Shown here: in pieces, positions 35,033 through 45,400 of the stretch
Layout: the number at the start of each line of letters is the position of its first letter
Position numbering within the stretch: the first letter of the stretch is position 1
Assembly: GCF_051106095.1 (NCBI RefSeq)
Contig: NC_135785.1
Span: 94,157,001 to 94,221,000, forward strand
From: Pogona vitticeps
Lineage: Eukaryota > Chordata > Lepidosauria > Squamata > Agamidae
DNA length: 64,000 nucleotides
Direction of reading: 5' to 3'
Notes under the pieces: generated by a model
The model's database searches: none
Told to the model about the DNA's origin: nothing
The model's input: only the letters and a program-made list of their open reading frames with translations
Program-made: the position numbers and the translations under genes

Positions 35033-35034
35033 AT

Positions 35035-35357
35035 TGTGGCATTCGCCCCTGGTGCCCCTTGCCTGACTTCCCAAACACAGAGCACACAAACGCAAACTCC
35101 TCCTCCTTTTTTTACCCCGTTGCCACCAGCTGATCACTAAATCAACGTTACTTATGGAAGGATGAAGATGCAGGTCCAAGCTTCACTGTCTTTTAAATAA
35201 AACACTATCTCTCCACTCTGATCTCACTTCTCTCACTGACTGACTGTTCACTCTCGGACTCCGCCTCTTTATTACATATCTCTCAGCTCCGCCTCTTAAT
35301 ATTAGCCTGCAACATGAATATGCATAACTACTTGTCATAATAAGGGTGAACGCTACA
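35035..35357 (-). repeat. 5' LTR of the Gmr1-like element
   Basis: 323 bp, minus strand TGTAGCGTTCACCC...GCGAATGCCACA (TG..CA ends), with TTTTAAATAAAACA on the plus strand. The LTR at 63701 is a relative (shared AGAGCACACAAA, TTGCCACCAG and TTTAAATAAAAC). Confidence 0.75.
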
Positions 35358-35559
35358 ATAGGTTTGGGTTCCCCACCGCCCCCAAGGCCAGCATGTACCT
35401 TTTAAACAACATTTTAACATGACAATGAAATGTTAACAGGGCAGTGGAAGCAAATGGGGGGAAAGCAATGAGGGTTGAAAGCCTCTTCGTAAAACGGGCG
35501 GAAGTATCTCTTGTTTTCCCTAGCAAGGGAACGGTGAGGAGAACTCGGCCTGTGGTATT
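35358..35559. other. Short spacer before the CpG island
   Basis: Noncoding. Its left end may be the right terminus of the hAT element at 31848. Confidence 0.4.
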
Positions 35560-36440
35560 TCAACCTGTTCTGTAGCTTTGGGAGGCGGCCCCGCGGATGT
35601 GGAGGAGTAAAGGCACGAAAAAAAAAGTAGGGGGAGGAATGGAGACGGAAACCCGCTTCCCCTCATTCCGCACCGAAGCCTCCGAGAGAGGTCTAGCCTG
35701 GGATTCCTCTCCGTCGCCCAGAGAGCAAGAGTCGGACACTTCATGGGGGGGGGGGAGGCGAATACTCTGGTTTCTCTTCAGATAGTATGAGGGGGGGGAG
35801 GCGAGGCGAGAAGGAGCAGGAACCGGAGGCCGGCGGTGGGAGGAAACCCCACGGCCAACTCCGCACCCAACTCTCTCCCGCAAACCTCCGACGCCCTTAT
35901 TAGCCGGCTCCGCTGTCCTGGCTGGGCAGCTCCAGAAGGCCGCAACCTCTGCCCGAACGATGCCCAAAGCTTGGGTCAGGCCGGAGAGGCTCCTTGAGGA
36001 GACTCCTCTTCCCGGCTTTCTCCTCCAGGATATCCGCGCCGAGCTCCGCCTCTGAGCCTCGCTGGGCGGAGACACCCGGCCCGCTCGCCCGCCCGCCCGC
36101 TCTCCCTCATGGGGAGACGCTAGGCACGGCCTAAAGGCGAGTCGCTGCGGTTTCCTTTTCTTGCCCTCTCGTTGTGCGTCTCGGAAGAGACCCAGCCCGG
36201 CCCCATGGCCACCGAGGTGACGACGGTGCCGGGGGGCCCTGGCCCGCGGTTGCCCTCGTCTCCAGCGCGGCGGGATTTCTACTGGCTCCGTTCTTTCGTT
36301 GCAGGAGGTAAATACGGGTCAATCCTTTGTGCCGCGAAGGGGCATGTTGTTGGCTTGGCACGCCGTCACGGTGCGGAGTGAGGGTTGCTTGCCTGCCTGC
36401 CTCTCCGTGCCCATTGGGGCTGGGCAGCGGCCCCAAGTTG
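35560..36440 (+). promoter_or_regulatory. SLC25A16: CpG island, SLC25A16 promoter and 5'UTR
   Basis: A strongly CpG-rich block (for example CCCGCTCGCCCGCCCGCCCG near 36080) covers the region just before and after the SLC25A16 start codon. A TATA box is not evident, consistent with a housekeeping CpG-island promoter. The start site probably lies between about 36050 and 36180. The antisense frame 35560-36075 is a GC-driven artefact. Confidence 0.75.
36205..36307 (+). CDS. SLC25A16: SLC25A16 exon 1 (coding part)
   Basis: Starts ATGGCC in context GCCCC before and G after. It encodes a short Pro/Gly-rich leader and RRDFYWLRSFVAGG, the start of transmembrane helix 1. The donor GAG|GTAAAT leaves phase 1. 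The human leader is Ala-rich and somewhat longer. Confidence 0.93.
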
Positions 36441-39400
36441 GCGACGATTTGGGGCGCCAGGCGGAGTCCTCCGTTTTTATGTGAACTCCGAGTGGGACTT
36501 CCGCATTGTGCTGCTTTTGTGTTGAGTTTCCCCCACTCGGCTGCCTGCGTCGGCGGCTTTTCTTTAAATCTTCTTCACTCCATTCGAACAGCTCCTGCTT
36601 AAAGACACGGATTAATTTTTTGTTCATTCGCGGCTGTGCTGAGAGAGGAAACGAGGCTTCAGTCATAAAGAAAATGACTTCAGAAACGAACTTTAGGATT
36701 GTGCCCTCCTTACCATGGGGACAGAATCTACTCTTGTTCTGCCCCTGGCTTTTGCTAAACATGATCTGGAACTGTCTGAATAAATGACACATTTAGGGGT
36801 CCTCCAGGTTCTTCTGTGGCCAAAAGGTACCCATTCGAAACCAGTTCCTCCGTGGGCATATCTGTACTTGATGGGGAAAAATGCATCTACTACAACTTGA
36901 ACCAGGCAGAGTATTTTAAGATCTCTAGATAGCTACTGATTTATGGCTAAAGTCATTTTTATAAACTACTGTATATGCAGACCAGCAGATGTGGGGGAGG
37001 AAAGGCAAGATCCTCCTGATTTTCAAAGATCAGACACAAGAAGATCAGTGAGTCCACGCAGAAAGTAAGTTCAAGTGTTATCTAAATGAAGAGTGTAAAG
37101 CCATAGGAGGGGGAAGGCTAATATTACATTCAGAACTGCTTGTTAGGTTTCAGATCCTTTGTAGTCTAGCAGGTAAGCTTGGTTATGTGAGGTGGGAGGA
37201 CGTTATACAGATGTGACTAATAGCATATTGATGGTTAAAACTTACAGTAAGAGTTATCTCTCAGATCTTTTCCATATCCTTGACTGAGGATGTTCTAGTG
37301 AATAATCTGAAAATTCTGAAATTTGTAAAGCTTGCACAGTTGTATTTAGGTGGCAAACTTTGTTTTCTGCACAGATTTACAAGTGCTGTATATAGGTAGC
37401 CCAATATTTGCAAAAAGCAGGAATTTTTTAATGTGGTAGCTGATTCACATGTTCAAATTCACATGTCCAAATTCAATGATTTTTAAGTGTTTCATATTTT
37501 AGAGGAAAGATTAGGAAATGCCGCAGTCCCTTTCAAAGGTGAGGCAATTGCTGGAAGTCCTAGAAGACAAAGGAGCTATCTGAAGTGCTGCCTGTCCAGA
37601 TCAACATAAATATATTGTATGAAACTGCATTAAGCTTATGAAACTACATATATTATTTTTTTAGAATATCGTAATATTATTTGGCATGGAACTTCTTGGA
37701 TGAGAAATTATGTAATTAGAGAGCTTTAAAGAATCTGATATTTCTGCTATGGGAAGGGTGTTTATTATTGGTTCTGCATTGTGTGGCTTTAAACTTGGAG
37801 TCCAGTGTTGATTTCCACCTAGCTGAGTATCTAGGATGATAACTCTTAAGAGTGTTTCCATTAGCTGATAGGAGTATTAATATTAACAGTCATGACATGA
37901 TAACATTTCATTTAGTACTTTAAGGCAGTTGAGTTCTCAAAGAATTACATTTCTGTTAGCTGGGTAAATATTACGAGAATTACGTAAGGCAGGTCACATT
38001 TGTTACCCTTGTATGAGAAATAGGAGGTACTAGACAGTACAGTCAAAACTCAGAGATGCACCAATTGGAGTAGGTTTGGAATGGGTAGAAGCCTCTTATG
38101 CAGGCACAACCCCTTTGTGCTACCTCATCTCAGATCTGCCAGCGTAAGTATTGCTGCTATGCTGGGTGAGATTAGCCAGCAGAAAAAGCAAAAATAGGTT
38201 GGAGAAGGAGAGGAGCTGCATTACACCAGCCTAACCCCTCTCAACTCAGACTCACAGCCATTATGGCAGCACAGTTAGGCCAGAGTGAGGTAGTCCTAAA
38301 TAATTTCCACTCTCTTTAGGATGGGATGATGGTGGTGACTTGAATCAGCAGAGCTTCATTTGCCCCAATTTCAGCACAGCCAGCCCTCAGTTGTCCTGAC
38401 TAGTTGCTCATAAAGACTTGTTGTAGAACATTTTGTCAATTCTTAGTTTGCCCATAAGGACTTGTCAGAGAACATCCTGTCAATTCTTGGATGTGATGTC
38501 AAATTTTCAAATAATTTGGAGAAAAATATAGCTTTACCTGGCCCAATGCCTTTTGCAATCCTAAATTTGCAAAGGCCAGCAATGAAATTATTTCATGGCA
38601 TGGTTACTTGGTTGTTTGCAAGTTACGGGAGAGAGGATGTACTGTCTAACAGCTCATGCTATTAGACAGTACACTATGGTCTTGCATATTGCACGATCAG
38701 ACTCTTGAAGCTAACCTAGAAAGACAGCTGGAGATGGACGGTATCACGCTTTGGCAAGTAGCTTACTTTTTTTAATGTGTTCTTTGTGTGCTTTGCACTT
38801 TATCAGAGATGGGTGCAGGACAATTTTGTGAACAAAGATCATAACCACTGAGTGAGGGAGGTCATGCTTACTAGGTGTGGGTTGAACTTTGCTTTTGCTG
38901 AATATTTGACATGGTCATGGCATTTAGCAACTAGTAAACCGTGATCATTTTCTGTTTGTATGAAAGGTGTTGCAGGATGTTGTGCCAAAACAACCATTGC
39001 ACCGCTGGATCGAGTAAAAATTTTGTTGCAAGCTCATAATCATCATTATAAACATCTAGGTAAGCCAATTCTTCTATATCTTTTCTGGAATCTAATGTAA
39101 TTTATATCTGTAAAGGAATTAAACTTTATTTTGATCTTGCTTCTGCAGTTGCTAGCAGCATGTGAAGCAGTGATAGTGTTTAGTCTGTATTTTTCAATAG
39201 GATTTCAAGCATTGAGCATCTAAGGCTTAGTAATAAGTTTTGTTTATAACTTTCGATATATACAAGTGAGTTTAAAAAAAAAAACAAATGTCATTACAGC
39301 TTTTCACAGTAAGACCCCAGTTCTCAGCCTTTTCACAATTAGGAGACACTGATACCCAAAGACACACTGGAATATATCTGAATGTTTATCATATGTTTTC

Positions 39401-42400
39401 ATAGTATTAATGCTCATATTCCCACTCTTCTTAGCTCAGAATGCAAGCTGGTACAGTACTTAGTTTCATCCTATTAGGTAAAGACCAGTATTGTAGCATT
39501 CAGACAATGAGACCTTTACATAAATGGACTGCACTGAAACAAACTGGAGTTGTGTAATGTACAAGAATGTGATGATTGATGTAGTTTTCCATGACTCTGT
39601 TTCATTGTAATGAGCTGGTGCATTGTAATGAGCCGTGGTTCCCAGATACAGAACCTAGCAGTCCTCTGCTTGTCTTCTCAGAGGTATCTCAGGTATATTG
39701 ATCTAAATGAGTCTTATTCCCAGGGAAGTTGGGGTAAGATTGCAGCCTAAATTAATTAATTTGGAAGTTTGGTTTAGGAATAACTGCACTGTTTCTGGGA
39801 CAAAAATGCTTTCCAAATCAATTTTCAAGCACTGATGTAAAGCTTCTTATGCCCTCTGCTTCCCTTGCTGTTATTTGTTGCATTAGTTATTCTTTTGCTG
39901 AGGACCCTGCTTTTTTCAGTGATAAAATGTAAACTTTCTCCCACAATTGCTACATTTAACATCTATGTCAAACATATTATGTCAAACATAAAATAAATAT
40001 GGAAGAAGTTTCTGTGGATTGTGCATTTTCAGCAAAAAGGGAGTCATAGATTTCCATTGAAAATGGACAAATCTTTTGAGTTCTTTGATTAAAATCAAAG
40101 CTTCAAACTTGATGGTAGAATACACACACTTCATTATTGCCTGAAATTGCTAGATGTCCTTAAAAATCAATCTGTAATCTTCAAAATATTTCAAAACCGT
40201 GTGATGGAGTGCATCCCCCTTATGTACCTATGTCTGCAAATGTGAATGTTGAGGACGTATGTTCCTCACTATGCCCGTGACCTATAAAAAGAATGGGCCA
40301 ATGAAACCACATTGTATATTCCTTGTAAAATTGGGATGAAGTGAAAATATTGTTAAGATTCCTTGGAAATGGAAGATTTGTGTAGTGATATTTTGAGACT
40401 TCTAGTATCCTTGTCTCTTTTAGGGAATTCAAGCAGAGAAATAAATAAAAGATGACATTGATCAGAACAAAAAAGAAGGTTTGTTCTGATCAATGTCATG
40501 TTTTATGACAAATGAGACCCAGCAGTAAAGCATGGGCAGGCAAAATAAAGTAGCCCTCTAAAGACATTTTGTGGAACACAGTCCTGGGCAGAACTTCCCT
40601 ATCTCCTGCCAAAAAAAGAGGTGAAGGCTCCAGGAGTAATGGGGCAGCCCCTATGCAGTGAATAGCATCTTAAGATACCTGTTGGTTTTGTTATTTCATC
40701 ATTTGGGGAGAATCTACAGCCCGAGAGGATTGATCCTAGATCTGCTGCGGTTGCTCACTCCTGAGTTAAAGGAAAGGGCCTTTATATCTCTCTCCTTATT
40801 TGGCTTGGTGTACCTTAGGAGTAAATGCTTTGGTGTCACCTTTCTGAAGAAAGCAGTATACTTTGTGAGTAGTTCTGAGTTGGTATGAGAGCAAAACTTC
40901 TTATAGTTGTGCTATTTAATTCTATATACAATGGCAAAAATCTTGTTAGTGTAATTCTTTGTAGTGGAAGCTGATGATATCAACTTTTGCACATAAAATT
41001 TAATTAAAATGAATTAAATGCTTCCTCTTCCCCATGCTTTTAGTTCCAGTGCTCCCTAGGGCTCACTTTTGATCTGAGGAAGCCTTTGGTAACCTCAAGA
41101 GGGCAGGGGTTGAGTCACCAAAATAAAAAAAATTGCTGCCAGTGGTCCCAAATCTGCCAGTGGAAAGCTGGTGGTGATTTTTGGCAATTAGAGGCTGCTG
41201 GTCTTTATATTATTGATAAAGAGCCACATTCTGCAGTCCATAATAATATGATTAGTCAGCTTTGAACAGTTGTCATCCTTTCCATGGTGAGTGATTGAAC
41301 TATAATGAAAGAGCACCATCTACGTCTTTGGCTTGTGTCAATGGGTTCAGCTTCAATTTTGGGCAGGAAGTACCACAGGAGTCGTCTTCTTAACTTTAAC
41401 AACTTCATCTTTATTAGGTACAAGTGGTTCAACCTTATTAGAAAAGGGATCAAAGAAACTCAACTCTGGCAACAAGCCGTAACTATCCAATACATAATCA
41501 GTCCTCTCACCAACCAAACTCAGAGGGGTGCAGGGCCAAATCTCTCCACATCCATCGGCTTCTGTAGGGGCGCGCTCCACACCGCACAAATGGTGCCGCA
41601 ACATGGGTGCCTTGCCCAGTCACCTTCTAGTGGCGGAGTGTTGTGTCAAGCATCAGGTCAGATAACTTGCTTGCCCCTTCCCTTGTTCTTAGCGAAAATG
41701 ACTACAGACCATTCAAGGGGCTCGGATCTTAACTCCTTCCCTTCCTGCGAGGGTGGGTCGGGAAGCAGCCCTCCTAGTTTTAGGTTTGGGAAGTCCCTCA
41801 ACAACTCTTGGGTCTTAACCCGCTCGTACTCCCTTAGCCGTTCGATCTCTCTCTTTCTCTTCCACAGCTCTACTTCTACCTCAAAACGGTGCTCTCCTTG
41901 GGTATTTATACTTTCCTCCCAGACCGACAACTCCTGCTCCACCCCTTTCGCGCCTTCTCTCTCCTCCACTAAGCTGACTTCAGACTTCCCATTTTGTTTC
42001 TCTGTCTTCGTGGTCGCATTTTCCTTTGAATCCTCTCATCCTTACCTGTTCTCTACGTCCTTCCCCTCTCTTTGTCCTTCACTAGCAGGGGACCGCACAC
42101 TCTCTGCTATCACTCCTTCACAGCTTGGAATTGAAAAGAGGTGGCAAACCTATCCAGTAGCTCTGTTGTCTTTTCCTTTGGAGTATACTGCAACAAGGAA
42201 GATATCTTTCCCCTCTTCAAGCTCCAAGGTAGAAAGAAGAATTGTGTGATGTTTGCTTGTCTGAAAGCTTTAGCACTGCAGTTTACATCTGAACAGTTTG
42301 TTTGTTTGTTTGTTTATTATAGTTTTACCACTCCCCATTCTCCTTAAAAGGAGACAAAGCAAATATATTTGGGATTGGGTGATCTGTATGCTCAGTGAAG

Positions 42401-45400
42401 GAAATGTCCACATTTGTACAGATTGTATTGTAAACAAAGGAAGAAATGATGGTCTTCAGTGTTTATTAAAAAATTGGCAAAACAGAGTTAATATTTTGAT
42501 GATATATTTTTCTGTGGAAAATGTTCCACAACATTTTTACTCCTCTCACATTCACATGGAAGAAAGGAAGGATACTGCAATACCCAACTGTTGCCCAGGA
42601 TTGCCATAAAGATTCTAAGCATCCCACCTTGTGAAATTACCTGGAAGCCGACTTAGGGCCTTTTAAGGAGAAAGGCAGGGTAAAATAAACTTAAATGTAA
42701 AAATAAAATTAAATAAAATAAACAAGGCTTTTAGCTCAGTAAAGACAAAAAAGAGGAATAGATTAACACGTGAACACACTGCTAAGCTTATGTCCATTTT
42801 GCAAAATCCTTAGCTTCTCAGTCAGTCACAAGGACAAATAGTCAAAACACAATGGAATAAGTAACCTATGCCCACTGACTCACACCCAACTTTTAGTAAA
42901 ATAAAATGTTCCGCTAATTGTGAGGGTTTGATGTGACAATCTCAGGATTCTTCCTTTTTGCTAATAACTTCTCAAGACACCATTTGCATTAGTAACGATG
43001 GAACATTTATTTTTGGACTGACAAATAAACCATTGTCTTGAAATGGCACATAGTCTCTTTCTCTTTCTTCCAATGTGGTGGGAAGGGGCTTCCTTCATTG
43101 TCGTTCCCGTCTATACAGGCAACGGGCATGGACGTGTCTCCAAGGACATCCTCGCGCTTGGGTTATCCTCCGGGTTTGAACGCCTCCCAGGCCTTCTCCA
43201 GTCTACCTTCTTCATCATCTCCAGTGTTCACCATTCACTCCTCTCCCTTCTCTCTTGTTCTACTCTTTCTCTTCTCTTAACATCTTCCTCCACTCCCTAG
43301 CTTCTGCTTCTCCCCAGTAAGATGGTCTGGGAGGAATCACCGCCCTTCTCCTACGGTCAGCCTCTTCTCTAGGCATCTTCATTCTCTCCCACTTTTGGGT
43401 CCAAGGATCTTGCAACCAGATCCATTCCCAACCTCTCTCTAACACTTCCCCTTACCCGCTTCTATCTCTTCCTTCTCTCTGCCTTCTTTTCCTGTCTATT
43501 TTAACGGCTCTTCCTTTACTCCCATCCCCCTCAAGCCCTGGGATAATTCCTGCTCTTCTGCCTCCTGGAGGGACTCCTCTGGGGCTTTCTCTGCAGTCAT
43601 CAGGAGTAATACAGTGGTGCCCTGCAAAATGGCTTCCCCTATGGAGGATCTTTGCTGGACGAGCAGGTATTTCCCCCATTGGAATGCATTGACCAGTTTC
43701 CAATGCATTTCAAAGGGGTTTTTTTCTGCTTGACAACGATTTCACTTAACAGCGATTTTGCTGGAACGCATTATCGTCATCAAGCCGGGCACCACTATAT
43801 TCCCCTCCTTTCTCTGTCTCCTTGGTGGGAATGGAAGGCGCTCCAGCGAACGGTGACCCTGACTTGCCTCCTGGCTCACACTAATTTTACTGATATTTTC
43901 AGTTTGAAATGGAACTGAAAACTATTGGATATAATGAATGAATGACGTTGAAATTATAACTTAGCAAAATAAATGTATTGTTGCTATATCAGGTTCGGCC
44001 ATCTTTAGCTATGTATCCTCAAAATGTGTTATTTCTAGTCATTTTTCATTAAATCTAAGGGAAGTATGCTTTTGTATTCGCGAAGGCTTTCATGGCCAGG
44101 ATCTAATGGTTGTTGTGGGTTTTTCGGGCTCTTTGGTCGTGTTCTGAAGGTTGTTCTTCCTAGCGTTTCGCCGGTCTCTGTAGCCGGCATCTTCAGAGGA
44201 GAGTGTGCTCTGGTGTAGTTGGCTTGGGAGTGCTGTATTTATGGCTATGAGATAGGCTTTTGTCTTTTTCTGTAGATGGGTGATTAGTGTGTCTTGTTGT
44301 GGGTGTATTGTTGTGCTAAGGAGAAGAGATTATCTGTCACTGTGTTTGATGGGTGTCATTAGCTGGTCTTTTGTGTGTAGTGATCCCCTGTCCTTGTGGC
44401 TGGGTAGAATTTGTTGACCTTTTGCACGCTGTATTTTTTTGAGAGCTGGGAACCAAGTTTTGTTGAGCTTGACACTTTCCTCTTTTTTGTTGAAGTTCTG
44501 CTGGTGCTTGTGGATTTCAATGGCTTCCCTGTGCAGTCTGACATAATGATTGCTGGTGTTGTCCAGTATTTCAGTATTTTGAAATAGAATTTCATGTCCA
44601 GTTTGTTTAAGGACATGTTCAGCTACTGCAGATTTTTCTGGTTGTTTTAGTCTGCAGTGTCTCTCATGTTCTTTGATTCTGGTGTGGATGCTTCATTTTG
44701 TGGTTCCAATATATACCTGGCCACAACTGCAAGGTACAGTGGACCCTCTACATAAGGAATTAATCCGTATTGGAATGGTGGCTGCAAGTCGAAAAGTCTG
44801 TAAGTTGAATCTCCATTGACCTACAATGCACTGAAAACCGATTAATCCCATAACCAGTGGTTTTTATTCTACAGTGGTGCCTCGTATAGCGAGGTTAATC
44901 CGTTCCGGATTAACCTTCGCTATAGTGAAACATCGCTGAACGGATCAAAAAAACCCATTGGAACGCATTAAACATCGTTTAATGCGTTCCAAATGGGCTG
45001 AAAACTCACCGTTCAGCGATGCTTCCTATGGCCGGCAGCCATTTTTGTGCCCTCGTTAAGCGAGGTGAGGGCGCGAAAACGCTGCGCGTGACCATTTTGG
45101 GGCTTCCGGCGGCCATTTTGTCCGCCAAACAGCTGATCGTGGGGCTTCGTTTTGCGAAGATCGGTAAGTGAAACGCTTGCCGATCTTCGCAAAGCGACTT
45201 TCGCCCTATCTAAACGTTGTTGAGCGATCGCATTAGCGATCCCAAAAAAGGGATCGCTATGCGATTTCGTCGTTGTACGGTGCGCTCGTTAAGCGAGGCA
45301 CCACTGTATTTTTATTCCATTTTGGTTTTTTTCTGGTCTGTAAGTCGATTCTCTGGCTGCAAGTCGAATCTAAATTTTGCAGCCAGAGAAGTCTGTAACT

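Larger units (their letters stand above)
31986..35357 (-). mobile_element. Gmr1-like Ty3/gypsy retrotransposon, 3'-truncated fossil
   Basis: A minus-strand element: 5' LTR (35035-35357), primer site, gag with a SCAN-like domain and a CCHC knuckle, protease, then integrase, after which it stops. The gag domain contains the SCAN-type LEQFYYVLPGELCYLV. The knuckle reads CYNCDQSGHLQFQC. Protease shows LRDTGSQISI. Integrase follows protease directly with no RT between them, the order known for Gmr1-like elements, where RT comes last; here RT and the 3' LTR are missing. Broken with several interruptions, plus one nested Tigger-like insertion. Confidence 0.8.

Noticed and set aside
35560-36075. 171-codon minus-strand frame at the SLC25A16 CpG island
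   Set aside because: Arg/Ser/Pro-rich antisense of a promoter island, typical GC artefact; divergent noncoding transcription is possible but not shown.
41305-42249. Longest plus-strand frame, 314 codons
   Set aside because: Its translation is Ser/Phe-rich without any family resemblance. The minus strand of the same DNA shows the conserved protein pattern shared with 49.3-50.1 kb, so the plus frame is a shadow.
43060-43611. Third copy of the unidentified coding repeat
   Set aside because: It has similar C/T bias and a charged translation, but I could not find the PLEGDW..HPCC core or align other segments, so it is left as anonymous.
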